64,000 nucleotides of DNA, taken from assembly GCF_001518015.1 (NCBI RefSeq), contig NZ_LPUY01000138.1, positions 1 through 64,000 on the forward strand. The letters run 5' to 3'. Shown one piece after another: positions 8,897 through 17,091 of the stretch. The notes beneath the pieces were generated by a model. That model was not told the origin of the DNA, made no database searches, and saw nothing but the letters and a program-made list of their open reading frames with translations. Numbering within the stretch: the stretch's first letter is position 1; each line of letters starts with the position of its first letter. The translations under genes were made by a program, and so were the position numbers. Source of the DNA: Tritonibacter horizontis (GTDB lineage: Bacteria > Pseudomonadota > Alphaproteobacteria > Rhodobacterales > Rhodobacteraceae).

Positions 8897-9927
8897 CCTC
8901 GCCCCCAAACACATTGATCTCTACCCGCGATCTGCAGGTGGGGTTTGCCATTCGCAAAGGTCCCTTTAGCAAGGGGCTGCTGAAGGCCGTCGACGGGATC
9001 TCTATCGACATTCCCAAGGGCGCGTTTTTGGGCGTCGTCGGCGAGAGCGGTTCGGGCAAGACCACACTGGGCCGCGCCCTGTTGCAGGCGGTGCCGGTGA
9101 CAGGCGGCAGCGCCACCTATGACGATGGCGAGGTACGCTACGACCTGGGCCAGCTGAAGGGGGCGGCGCTCAAGGAATACCGCAGCCGCGCCCAGCTTAT
9201 TTTCCAGGATCCCTATGCGGCACTGTCCCCGCGCATGACCGTGCGCGACATTATCGCCGAACCGCTGGAGGTCATGGGGCTGACCAAATCACGCGCCGAA
9301 ACCGACGCCCGCGTGCGCGAGGTGGCGGCAACCTGTCGTCTGAACCTCGAACACCTGCGCCGCTTTCCACATGCGTTTTCCGGTGGACAACGCCAGCGGA
9401 TCTCTATCGCGCGGGCGCTGGTCTGTGGTCCGCGCTTTGTCATCGCGGATGAGGCGGTCGCGGCGCTGGATGTGTCGATCCAGGCGGATATCCTGAACCT
9501 GCTGAAACAGCTCCAGCGCGACCTTGGCATCACCTTCCTGTTCATCTCCCACGATCTGAGCGTGGTGGCCCATACCTGCGACCATGTGGCGGTGATGTAT
9601 CTGGGCCGCATTGTCGAAAGCGCGCCGACGCGGGCGCTGTTTCGCGCGCCCCGGCACCCCTACACACGGGCGCTGTTCTCGGCCATTCCCTCGCTCGACC
9701 CGGATGACAGGGGCCGCGCGCAGGTGCTGTCGGGCGAAATCCCCTCCCCTACCAACCAGCCTTCGGGCTGTACCTTCCACCCCCGTTGCCCCTTTGCCAC
9801 CGAGCGGTGCAAACGCGAGGCGCCACAGGCGGAAAAGGGCGCGGACGGCCATATGGTGAGCTGCCATCACTGGCGGGAATTGGCGGCGGCGCCTGACGCC
9901 ATAAGGCAGGCAGAACCGGCAGAGTGA
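8893..9927 (+). CDS. ABC transporter ATP-binding protein, DppF/OppF type
   Basis: A 344-residue ATPase from ATG 8893 (MTSPPNTLIS), translationally coupled to the previous gene. Walker A is GESGSGKTT, the signature is FSGGQRQRISIARAL, Walker B is FVIADEAVAALD and the H-loop is LFISHDLS. In Walker B the residue after the catalytic Glu is Ala-Val rather than the usual Pro-Thr; this is seen directly and is probably tolerated. The C-terminal GCTFHPRCPFATERC segment is typical of OppF. It is the last gene of the importer operon and faces the convergent aminotransferase. Confidence 0.94.
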   Translation: MTSPPNTLISTRDLQVGFAIRKGPFSKGLLKAVDGISIDIPKGAFLGVVGESGSGKTTLGRALLQAVPVTGGSATYDDGEVRYDLGQLKGAALKEYRSRAQLIFQDPYAALSPRMTVRDIIAEPLEVMGLTKSRAETDARVREVAATCRLNLEHLRRFPHAFSGGQRQRISIARALVCGPRFVIADEAVAALDVSIQADILNLLKQLQRDLGITFLFISHDLSVVAHTCDHVAVMYLGRIVESAPTRALFRAPRHPYTRALFSAIPSLDPDDRGRAQVLSGEIPSPTNQPSGCTFHPRCPFATERCKREAPQAEKGADGHMVSCHHWRELAAAPDAIRQAEPAE

Positions 9928-9982
9928 TCCACGACGCCCAGCGCCCGACCGAGGGGACGGCGCAGCCCACGCCCGGGACGCC

Positions 9983-9999
9983 GGCGGGGCTGCCCCGCC
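9983..9999. terminator. GC-rich hairpin between convergent genes
   Basis: A perfect 7-bp stem (GGCGGGG/CCCCGCC) with a 3-nt loop lies in the 91 bp between the importer operon end and the convergent aminotransferase gene. There is no clear T-run on either side, so it is only a candidate bidirectional terminator. Confidence 0.3.
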
Positions 10000-10018
10000 T
10001 CACGGCCGGAGGAAGCCC

Positions 10019-10966
10019 CTAGCCCCGCGCGGTTTTCTGCTCTGCCACGGTCCGTGCCACCAACTCCTTGTAAAGCGCGCGGATACGGGTGGTGACCGGA
10101 CGCTCCCCTGTGCCGATCTCCTTGCCGTCGATCGAGGCCACCGGGGTCTGCGCGCCAAAGGTGCCGGTCAGAAAGGCCTCGTCGGCGCCATAGGCCTCGT
10201 AGAGCGAGAAGTTCTTTTCAAACACCGGAATATCATTGGCACGGCAGAGGTCGATCACGTTCTGTCGCGTCACCCCGTTCATGCAATAATCCCCGGTCGA
10301 CGTCCAAACCTCGCCCCGCCGCACGATGAAAAAATTGCAGGCGTTGGTGGTGTTCACAAACCCATGTGGGTCCAGCATCAACCCTTCGTCGGCCCCGGCC
10401 TGTTCGGCCTGCAGGCAGGCAATGACGCAGTTCAGCTTGGAATGGCTGTTGTATTTGGCGTCCTGGCTCATCGGCAGGCCCCGGACCTGCGGCACGGTGG
10501 CCAGGCGGATCCCCTTGGCAGACAGGCTTTGGGCCGGTTTCGAGTGTTCGACGATGGCCACGATTGTCGGCCCCCAGCGCGACAGGCTGGGATGCTGAAA
10601 CGGTTTGGCCTTGCGACCGCGTGTGATCATCAACCGGCAATGGGCATCGCCGGTCATCCCGTTGGCGGCGGCCGTATCGTCGAGGATCTTGCGAATGTCG
10701 TCCGGTCCCAGACCAATTTCCAGCGAGACCGATTTCAGCGAATTGAACAGCCGGTCCATATGGGCATCGAAAAAGGCCCACTCGCCATCGTACAGCCGCA
10801 TCCCTTCCCACATGCCATCGCCCAGCATGAAGCCGGAATCATAGACCGACACCACCGCCTGGTCCTTTGGAACGATGTCACCGTTCACGTAGATCTTGAT
10901 GTGATCGTTGCGGTCGTCCGCTTCGGCGTCGTGGGTCGTGTGGGCGGGGGAGGTGTCTGGTGTCAT
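10019..10966 (-). CDS. Class IV PLP-dependent aminotransferase
   Basis: A 315-residue protein of the branched-chain / D-amino-acid aminotransferase and aminodeoxychorismate lyase fold. Visible family features are IYVNGDIVPKDQAVVSVYD near the N-terminus, the lysine-bearing segment DAKYNSHSKLN, and DPHGFVNTTNACNFFIV followed by GVTRQNVIDLC. The first 25 residues are a poorly conserved extension rich in Asp and His. Exact substrate preference (D-Ala/D-Glu, L-branched chain or other) cannot be fixed. It lies downstream of kdgK on the same strand but is separated by a 123 bp gap containing a strong hairpin, so it may be a separate transcription unit. Confidence 0.85.
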   Translation of the reverse strand: MTPDTSPAHTTHDAEADDRNDHIKIYVNGDIVPKDQAVVSVYDSGFMLGDGMWEGMRLYDGEWAFFDAHMDRLFNSLKSVSLEIGLGPDDIRKILDDTAAANGMTGDAHCRLMITRGRKAKPFQHPSLSRWGPTIVAIVEHSKPAQSLSAKGIRLATVPQVRGLPMSQDAKYNSHSKLNCVIACLQAEQAGADEGLMLDPHGFVNTTNACNFFIVRRGEVWTSTGDYCMNGVTRQNVIDLCRANDIPVFEKNFSLYEAYGADEAFLTGTFGAQTPVASIDGKEIGTGERPVTTRIRALYKELVARTVAEQKTARG

Positions 10967-11054
10967 GGGGCTCTCGTCCGAAATGGCGTTCGCCCGAGAC
11001 AGACCATGCGACCCGGCCGCTTGGCAAGGGGCCTCTCAGGATCAGAGCGGATCG

Positions 11055-11080
11055 ACAGACGCGCCAGATGGCGCGTCTGT
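11055..11080 (-). terminator. 11-bp perfect hairpin downstream of kdgK
   Basis: ACAGACGCGCC and GGCGCGTCTGT form a perfect 11-bp stem around a 4-nt AGAT loop, just after the kdgK stop in the direction of transcription. No T-tract follows, so it may be a weak terminator or an RNA-processing/stabilising hairpin between kdgK and the aminotransferase. Confidence 0.5.
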
Positions 11081-11089
11081 ACGGGCCCG

Positions 11090-11992
11090 TCAGGCATCAA
11101 GCGGGGCGATGGCTCCGGGATGTCCAACGACCATCTTGGCGCAGTCGTGACCGGCCTTCAGACAGTCCAGCTCCTCACGCTCCTGCAAGAAGGCCGCCAG
11201 GTAGGCACCGTTAAAGCTGTCGCCAGCGGCGGTTGTATCCACCACCCGCTGCGCCGCCTCAAAGGCCGGAACATCCAGCTGCGGATTGGCGAGCGGCACC
11301 GGGCCGAGCGGACCCCGTTTGAGCGCCCCCGCCACCCATGTTTTTTGGGCAAAACGTGCCAGCACCGACGCCTCATCAGCATCCCCGAACAGCGCCATTT
11401 CATCGTCGATGCTGGGCAGGGCGATATCCGCCATGGCCCAGGCCTGGGCTGTGATCTCCTGGGCGGTTGCAACATCTTCCCAGAGTTTCGGGCGGTAATT
11501 GGAATCAAAGGCGATCAGGCAGCCCGCATCCGATTTCAACTCTTCCAGCCGGGCGAACAACCGCGCGCGGGCGTCTGGCGCCAGGATGGCCAGGGTGATT
11601 GCCGAATAATAGACGATTTTCGCTGCCGGAATTTCGGTGGTCGCGGCCTCCGCAAACATGCTGCGCGCAGCAGAGGCCGAGCGCCAGTAGTGAAAACTAC
11701 GTTCGCCGTCCTTATCGGTTTTGACCGAGTAGAGGCCGATATTCCGATTGGCGTCGGCGCGGATTTCATCGGTTACGATGCCCTGTTCGGCGGCCAGTTG
11801 GCAAAACCCCTCGGAGAGAGGGTCTTCGCCAACGCGGGTGACATAGGCCACCGCCCCCGGCGCCAGCGCGCGGGCGCTGTAAACGGCGGTGTTGAAGGTG
11901 TCGCCGGCGAACCCGACAGACCACCCGGCTTTGGTGTCCTGGCGCAGTTCCGCCATGGCTTCGCCAATCGCGACAAGTTGGTATTTCATCAT
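11090..11992 (-). CDS. kdgK: 2-keto-3-deoxygluconate kinase (PfkB family)
   Basis: A 300-residue ribokinase/PfkB-family sugar kinase. The N-terminus VAIGEAMAELRQ is the PfkB start and the C-terminal signature DTTAAGDSFNGAYLA contains the catalytic Asp of the GDSF motif. In the uxuA-uxuB context it should phosphorylate 2-keto-3-deoxy-D-gluconate to KDPG for Entner-Doudoroff cleavage. Its two Met start codons (11992, 11989) overlap the uxuB stop, so translation is coupled. A KDPG aldolase is not present in the window. Confidence 0.88.
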   Translation of the reverse strand: MMKYQLVAIGEAMAELRQDTKAGWSVGFAGDTFNTAVYSARALAPGAVAYVTRVGEDPLSEGFCQLAAEQGIVTDEIRADANRNIGLYSVKTDKDGERSFHYWRSASAARSMFAEAATTEIPAAKIVYYSAITLAILAPDARARLFARLEELKSDAGCLIAFDSNYRPKLWEDVATAQEITAQAWAMADIALPSIDDEMALFGDADEASVLARFAQKTWVAGALKRGPLGPVPLANPQLDVPAFEAAQRVVDTTAAGDSFNGAYLAAFLQEREELDCLKAGHDCAKMVVGHPGAIAPLDA

Positions 11993-13443
11993 TTTTCGAC
12001 TTTCGCAGCTGCAACACCCCCCTGTTGCAACATGACGTCGAGTTTTTCAACAACTGCCTTGCGCCAGACCTGGCTGTCACGCAGTTTGCCCGGAAACACG
12101 GCGTGCAGATCATGCAGCGCCGCGCTGATCTGCACTGCGGTCTGCGCCGGTGCAAGGGCGGCGCGAATTTCTGCCGCGCGGGGATCGTCCAGCCCAGGAC
12201 CCGCCTGCACACAAAAGGCCATCCACCCCGCCACCGCAAAAGCAAAGGGCGCGACATCACCCTGCAGCTGCAGCGTTTCCAATGCAGGTGCCAGAATGCG
12301 CTGAGGCAGTTTTTCGCTGCCATCCATGGCGATCTGGTCGGTGCGATGTGCAATGGCGGTATTGGCAAACCGCGCCAGAAGTTCGGCCCGATAGTGATCA
12401 AGATCCACGGCAGGCAAATGCGGCAAGGTGGCCTGAGCCGCCCGCATGTGCCGATCCACCAGCGCCGCCAGCGCCGGATCCGCCATCACGTCCCGCACAT
12501 AGGTGCAGCCCGCCAGCCCCCCGACATAGGCCAACATCGAATGCGCCCCGTTGAGCATTCTGAGTTTCATCAGCTCGTAGGGTTGCACATCCGCCACGAA
12601 GATCGCCCCCGCCCGCTCCCAGGCGGGGCGCCCCGTCGGGAACCGGTCCTCGATCACCCATTGGCTGAAGGGTTCGGTTTCAACCGCGCCAAGGTCCTGA
12701 TGGCCCGTCAGGGCAGTGACATCCGCATAGGTTCGCGCGGTTGCGGCGGGCGTGATGCGATCGACCATGGTGGAGGGAAAACTGACAGTTTGCCCAATCC
12801 AGTCGGCAAGATCAGGATCAAACTGGCGGGCGAAATCGACAACCCCGTTGTGCAGGAGCACGCCGTTTTCCGGCAGGTTATCGCAGCACAGCACGGTAAA
12901 GGGCGCAAGACCGGCGGCGCGGCGGCGGCGCAGGGCCTCGACCAGCAGCCCGAGAACCCCTGTTGGCGCCTCGGGGGCGGCAAGATCAGCCCGAACCGCC
13001 GGGTGCGACAGGTCAACCCCCTGCGTCGCCCGGTCAATCCCATAGGCTTTTTCCGTCACGGTCAACGATACGATGCGCGTGCCGACGGCCGTCATCACCT
13101 TCAGAACCTCTGCCGGGCTCTGCGGTGCGGTCAGGACGCGGTCGATGGCTGCAATCACGCGGGCGGTGGTGCCCGCCGTGCTGCGCACCATCACCGTATA
13201 GCGTCCCTGTTGCGGGTTCAGCTGCTCGGCGGCCGTCGCGCTGCGCAGGCTGACCCCGACGATCCGCCAGTCGCCCCCAGCGGCAGCCAGGGCGGCGTCG
13301 GTATAGACGGCCTGATGCGCCCGGTGAAACGCCCCCAGTCCGAGATGAACGATCCCGACGCCATGCCGGACCGGATCATAGGCCGGCACTTGCACATCGG
13401 CGTTCATCTGGCTGTGGCTGGACAGTCTGGGCGCAAGGGTCAT
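11989..13443 (-). CDS. uxuB: D-mannonate oxidoreductase / fructuronate reductase
   Basis: A 484-residue member of the mannitol dehydrogenase family, close to the 486 residues of E. coli UxuB. The N-terminal Rossmann segment reads GIVHLGLGAFHRAHQAVYTD, with DWRIVGVSLRS. The C-terminal substrate domain includes KLRMLNGAHSMLAYVGGLAG, carrying the family's conserved Lys and Asn-x-x-His. It reduces D-fructuronate to D-mannonate with NADH. A mannitol 2-dehydrogenase is the alternative, but uxuA overlapping upstream and kdgK overlapping downstream favour UxuB. Confidence 0.85.
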   Translation of the reverse strand: MTLAPRLSSHSQMNADVQVPAYDPVRHGVGIVHLGLGAFHRAHQAVYTDAALAAAGGDWRIVGVSLRSATAAEQLNPQQGRYTVMVRSTAGTTARVIAAIDRVLTAPQSPAEVLKVMTAVGTRIVSLTVTEKAYGIDRATQGVDLSHPAVRADLAAPEAPTGVLGLLVEALRRRRAAGLAPFTVLCCDNLPENGVLLHNGVVDFARQFDPDLADWIGQTVSFPSTMVDRITPAATARTYADVTALTGHQDLGAVETEPFSQWVIEDRFPTGRPAWERAGAIFVADVQPYELMKLRMLNGAHSMLAYVGGLAGCTYVRDVMADPALAALVDRHMRAAQATLPHLPAVDLDHYRAELLARFANTAIAHRTDQIAMDGSEKLPQRILAPALETLQLQGDVAPFAFAVAGWMAFCVQAGPGLDDPRAAEIRAALAPAQTAVQISAALHDLHAVFPGKLRDSQVWRKAVVEKLDVMLQQGGVAAAKVEK

Positions 13444-14657
13444 GACCGCACCCCGTGCTGCGGGTGCGCCAGGGCGGTGGCGACGCCCCGCAGCTCCGCA
13501 AGCCCCTTGAGCCGCCCGATTGCCGGATATCCCGGCTGGCCGTTGCGATCCAGATCATCCAGGATATCTTGCCCGTGGTCGGGCCGCATCGGGATCTGCC
13601 AATCGCCACGCCCTGCCGCCTTGCGCCGGTTTTCTTCTGCCAACACCGCCGCAATGACGGCGACAAGATCGACATCCCCATCCAGGTGGCGGGATTCAAA
13701 AAACGACCCGCGCAGATCTGTGGTCTCACGGGTGACATTGCGCAGATGCAGGAAATGCACCTTGTCGCCCAGATGCTGCATCATTCTGGCAAGATCGTTG
13801 TCAGGGCGCGCGCCCAGAGACCCCGTGCACAGGGTGATGCCATTGGCCGGGCTGTCGACCGCTTCGGTGATATGCCGATAGTCGGCTTCGGTGGACATGA
13901 TCCGCGGCAATCCAAGGAGATCAAAGGGCGGATCGTCGGGATGGCAACACAACCGCAACCCCAATCGCTCTGCCACCGGGACGACCTCTGACAGGAAATC
14001 AATGAAGTTGCGGCGCAGCTGATCCGCGGAAATACCATCATATTCCGCCAGATGCTGCCGGATGTCATCCATCGTATAGCTGCCGCTGGCGCCGGGCAGA
14101 CCGCAAACGATATTGTCCGCCAGCGCGTGGCAGCGCGCGCCATCGAATGTGGCAAACCGCGCGGCCGCCTTGGCAACGATATCCGCGGGGAACGCGACAT
14201 CGGCCCCGGTCCGTTTCAGGATGAAGACATCAAAGGCAACAAAATCGAGCAAGTCGAAACGCATGCAGCGCGCCCCGTCCGGGCGCTCCCACCGCAGGTC
14301 GGTCCGCGCCCAGTCCAGCACCGGCATAAAGTTGTAACAGACGACGTTTATCCCCGCCTGGGCTATGTGCTCCAGGCTGGTTTTGTAGGCCTCGATATGC
14401 GCCCGCCACTCGCCGGATTGTTTTTTGATGTCCTCGGACACCGGCAGGCTTTCGACCACTTCCCAGGCCAGGCCGGAGGGGGTCCCGTTCGACCGGGTTG
14501 CGATTTCGGCCTGTCGCTGGGCGATCACGGCCGGGGTCCAGATGTGGCCCACCGGCACATGGTGCAGGGCGCTGACGACGCCCTCCACGCCCGCCTGCAA
14601 CATGGTTTCAATCCGCACGGTGTCATGTGGCCCGAACCACCGCCAAGTTTCTCGCAT
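13440..14657 (-). CDS. uxuA: Mannonate dehydratase
   Basis: A 405-residue protein from ATG 14657 (MRETWRWFGPHD, matching the family start METWRWYG). A TTG nine bases upstream is also open but less likely. Family features are EVVESLPVSEDIK, CCHPDDPPFDLLGLPRI (metal-binding His-Pro-Asp-Asp-Pro), KVHFLHLRNV and the C-terminal MRPDHGQDILDD. It removes water from D-mannonate to give 2-keto-3-deoxygluconate. It is the first gene of a coupled uxuA-uxuB-kdgK operon, with stop and start overlapping at 13440-13443. Confidence 0.93.
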   Translation of the reverse strand: MRETWRWFGPHDTVRIETMLQAGVEGVVSALHHVPVGHIWTPAVIAQRQAEIATRSNGTPSGLAWEVVESLPVSEDIKKQSGEWRAHIEAYKTSLEHIAQAGINVVCYNFMPVLDWARTDLRWERPDGARCMRFDLLDFVAFDVFILKRTGADVAFPADIVAKAAARFATFDGARCHALADNIVCGLPGASGSYTMDDIRQHLAEYDGISADQLRRNFIDFLSEVVPVAERLGLRLCCHPDDPPFDLLGLPRIMSTEADYRHITEAVDSPANGITLCTGSLGARPDNDLARMMQHLGDKVHFLHLRNVTRETTDLRGSFFESRHLDGDVDLVAVIAAVLAEENRRKAAGRGDWQIPMRPDHGQDILDDLDRNGQPGYPAIGRLKGLAELRGVATALAHPQHGVRS

Positions 14658-14734
14658 ATGTCTCAACCTTTATTCCGGCGACAACCGGCCGCCTGTGTCT
14701 GCGATAGCGATACCACGCAGGAAACTGATTGACT

Positions 14735-14749
14735 AGTATGGAAGTATGG
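14735..14749. promoter_or_regulatory. Direct repeat AGTATGG-A-AGTATGG in uxu divergent promoter region
   Basis: Two copies of AGTATGG separated by one base lie in the 122 bp between the divergent uxuA and gntR genes. A TTGACT at 14729 could be a -35 element on the plus strand. The position fits an operator for the FCD regulator encoded next door, but FCD operators are usually palindromic, so this is tentative. Confidence 0.25.
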
Positions 14750-14779
14750 CGATACAACCCAACAAGGGAGAACACGCAG

Positions 14780-15484
14780 ATGCAGTCAGGACAAGGCCAA
14801 CAACTGATCGATTTGAGCAGCGCCGCCGCGCCCCAGCTTTATCGGCTGCTGCGGCAGCGGATCATTCGATGTGAATTGCAACCGGGGGCCCGGATTTCGG
14901 AATCCGAAGTCGCGATGTCCTATGGTGTCAGCCGCCAGCCCGCCCGCGAGGCCTTTATCAAGCTGGCCGACGAAGGTCTGGTCGAAATCCGTCCCCAGCG
15001 CGGCACATTCGTGCGCAAGATCTCGGTCGATGCGGTGATGAACGCCCGGTTCGTGCGAGAGGCCATCGAGGCGGATATCGTCAAATTGCTTGCCGCGGCC
15101 CCGGACAGCGCGCTGGTGACGGACCTGCGATTGCAGATCAAGGAACAGCGCCGGGCCGCCAAGACGGACTCGGTCCGTTTCATCGAATTGGACGAGGCAT
15201 TTCACAACACGCTCGCCCTTGCTGCGGACAAAAGCCACGCCTGGTCCGTTGTTGAGACCAACAAGGCGCAGATGGATCGGGTCCGCCATCTGGCGACGCA
15301 AAAGTTTCCCATGCTGACCCTGACGGATCAACACGAACAGATCGTCGACACCATCGAACGCGGCAATGTGGCCGCCGCCGAGGCGGCGATCCGCACCCAT
15401 CTTCAGGCGATCCTGAAAGACCTTCCGGAAGTGGCCAGCGACTGGCCGACTTACTTCGAAGGCGGCGAAACCGCCGCAACGTAA
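14780..15484 (+). CDS. GntR-family (FCD) transcriptional regulator, likely hexuronate regulator
   Basis: A 234-residue protein from ATG 14780, preceded by AAGGGAG at 14764-14770. An upstream start at 14729 adds 17 unlike residues. The N-terminal winged helix contains LRQRIIRCELQPGARISESE and VSRQPAREAFIKLADEGLVE. The FCD effector domain follows (about 90-225) with FHNTLALAADKSHAW and the metal-binding His pattern of FadR/UxuR relatives. It lies between the uxu genes and the TRAP/uxaC genes and is probably a hexuronate-responsive repressor of both. Confidence 0.9.
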   Translation: MQSGQGQQLIDLSSAAAPQLYRLLRQRIIRCELQPGARISESEVAMSYGVSRQPAREAFIKLADEGLVEIRPQRGTFVRKISVDAVMNARFVREAIEADIVKLLAAAPDSALVTDLRLQIKEQRRAAKTDSVRFIELDEAFHNTLALAADKSHAWSVVETNKAQMDRVRHLATQKFPMLTLTDQHEQIVDTIERGNVAAAEAAIRTHLQAILKDLPEVASDWPTYFEGGETAAT

Positions 15485-15505
15485 ACTCAGCAGTAGGAGG
15501 AGACA

Positions 15506-16504
15506 ATGCTGAAACTTTTCAAAACCCGCCGGTCCGTATTGGGCCAGGGCATCGCGACGATTGCGACCGCTTTGGCACTGGTCAGCCCGGCTGTTGCAGC
15601 GGATTACACGCTGTCGGTGAACACCGCCCTGTCCACGACCGACCCACTCTATAAAGGGCTGGAGGCACTGCAGGCCAATATCTCCGAGGCCTCTGACGGC
15701 CGCCTTGAGGTCAAGCTGTTTCCAAACTCGCAGCTCGGCCCGGACGAGGACGTGCTGGAACAAGCCCGTGCAGGCGCCCCGGTTGCCGTGGTCGTCGATG
15801 GCGGTCGTCTGGCCGTGTTCCAGAACGAATTCGGCGTCCTGGGCGCGCCCTTTCTGGCCTCTGGCTATGATGGCATTCGCAAGGTTGTGACGTCTGACAT
15901 GTTCGAAGGCTGGGCCAAGGACCTGAACGAAGGATCCGGCCTGCAGGTGCTCAGCTTCAACTGGTGGCAGGGCGAGCGGCATCTGTTGACCAACAAGGAG
16001 ATCACCGGGCCGGCGGACCTGAAAGGGGTGCGTATGCGGACACCGGGTGCACCGGTCTGGATGGGCACCATCAACGCGATGGGCGCAACAGCGACGCCGC
16101 TGCCCTGGGCCGAAGTCTACTCTGCCTTGTCGTCCAACGTCATCGACGCGGCCGAAGCGCAAATGCCGGCCATCACCGGTGCCAAGCTGAACGAGGTCAT
16201 TACCCATGTCACCAAGACCGGGCATATCAACTTGATCACCGGCGTCGTGACCTCTGGCCCATGGTTCAACGCCCTGCCGGCCGATCTTCAGTCAATCCTG
16301 CGCGAAGAGACGCTGAAGGCCGGTGACATTGCCTCCTACGGGACCCAAGACGCCCTAGCCGGCATCGAAGAACAGCTGATCGCCGGAGGCGTGACCGTTT
16401 CCGAGATCGACACGGCCCCGTTCAAGGAGGCCACCGCAGCCGTCTATGACGAGCTGGGCTATGGCGAATTGCGCGATGTTCTGCGCGCAATGGCCGCCAA
16501 ATAA
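15506..16504 (+). CDS. dctP: TRAP transporter substrate-binding protein (DctP family)
   Basis: A 332-residue periplasmic binding protein with an N-terminal signal peptide (RRSVLGQGIATIATALALVS, then PAVAA). The DctP core shows LEVKLFPNSQLGPDEDVLEQ, the TNKEITGPADLKGVRMRTPG stretch with the carboxylate-binding Arg, and AEVYSALSSNVIDAAEAQ. AGGAGG at 15495-15500 is a strong ribosome binding site. Given the uxu and uxaC context the ligand is probably glucuronate or galacturonate. It is the first gene of dctPQM-uxaC and is followed by a strong hairpin before dctQ. Confidence 0.94.
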   Translation: MLKLFKTRRSVLGQGIATIATALALVSPAVAADYTLSVNTALSTTDPLYKGLEALQANISEASDGRLEVKLFPNSQLGPDEDVLEQARAGAPVAVVVDGGRLAVFQNEFGVLGAPFLASGYDGIRKVVTSDMFEGWAKDLNEGSGLQVLSFNWWQGERHLLTNKEITGPADLKGVRMRTPGAPVWMGTINAMGATATPLPWAEVYSALSSNVIDAAEAQMPAITGAKLNEVITHVTKTGHINLITGVVTSGPWFNALPADLQSILREETLKAGDIASYGTQDALAGIEEQLIAGGVTVSEIDTAPFKEATAAVYDELGYGELRDVLRAMAAK

Positions 16505-16514
16505 ACCCAAGTCT

Positions 16515-16545
16515 TTGCCCGCGCGCAGACCTTGCGCGCGGGCAA
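16515..16545 (+). terminator. Intercistronic 13-bp hairpin between dctP and dctQ
   Basis: TTGCCCGCGCGCA and TGCGCGCGGGCAA form a perfect 13-bp stem around a 5-nt GACCT loop. It sits 11 bases after the dctP stop and 23 before the dctQ start. In TRAP operons the binding protein is needed in excess over the membrane subunits; such a hairpin could attenuate read-through or protect the dctP message. There is no long T-run. Confidence 0.6.
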
Positions 16546-16567
16546 GAATACATAAAGGGACGGAACT

Positions 16568-17089
16568 GTGCACACCCTCTATAGTAAGGTCGAATTTGCG
16601 GTAGGTTTTGCGTTGCTGGCCGTGATTTCCGGTCTGGTCTTTGTCGCCGCCGTCATGCGTTTTCTGGGCAGTCCCATCATCTGGTCGGTGGATATGGCGC
16701 AGCTGCTGTTCATCTGGCTCTGCTTCATCGGGGCCACCCGCGCGATGCGCCAGAAGTCCCATCTCGGTGTGGACTACCTTGTCAGGCTGTTTCCATATCG
16801 CGCCCGGTTGAGGGTCGAAACCCTTCTGACACTACTCTTCATCGCGTTTTTACTGACCCTGGCTGTGGTCGGCTATGACCTGACGATGCTGAACTGGGAA
16901 CGGGTGTTTGGTGACAGTGGCCTGTCTTATGCCTGGGTCACCATCGCGGTTCCCGTCGGTGCGGTCCTGCTCAGCCTGACGCTGTCTTTCAACCTGGTCG
17001 AGGCCTGGCGATCCTCAGACCGGCTCGTTTACACGCGCACAACCGACAGCGAGGGCACCGACGCCCTGCCCCCCGCAGGAATGAACTGA
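16568..17089 (+). CDS. dctQ: TRAP transporter small permease (DctQ)
   Basis: A 173-residue four-helix membrane protein starting at GTG 16568 after AAGGGA. Hydrophobic segments are visible at about residues 12-35, 45-65, 85-108 and 125-150. The family landmark is QLLFIWLCFIGATRAMRQKS, with HLGVDYLV following. It bridges DctP to the large permease. Its stop lies two bases before the dctM start. Confidence 0.92.
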   Translation: MHTLYSKVEFAVGFALLAVISGLVFVAAVMRFLGSPIIWSVDMAQLLFIWLCFIGATRAMRQKSHLGVDYLVRLFPYRARLRVETLLTLLFIAFLLTLAVVGYDLTMLNWERVFGDSGLSYAWVTIAVPVGAVLLSLTLSFNLVEAWRSSDRLVYTRTTDSEGTDALPPAGMN

Positions 17090-17091
17090 TC

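Noticed and set aside
10364-12304. A 646-codon plus-strand frame
   Set aside because: It runs antisense through the aminotransferase and kdgK genes, both of which have clear family motifs. High GC produces long spurious frames.
12025-13881. A 618-codon plus-strand frame
   Set aside because: Antisense to uxuB and uxuA; shadow frame.
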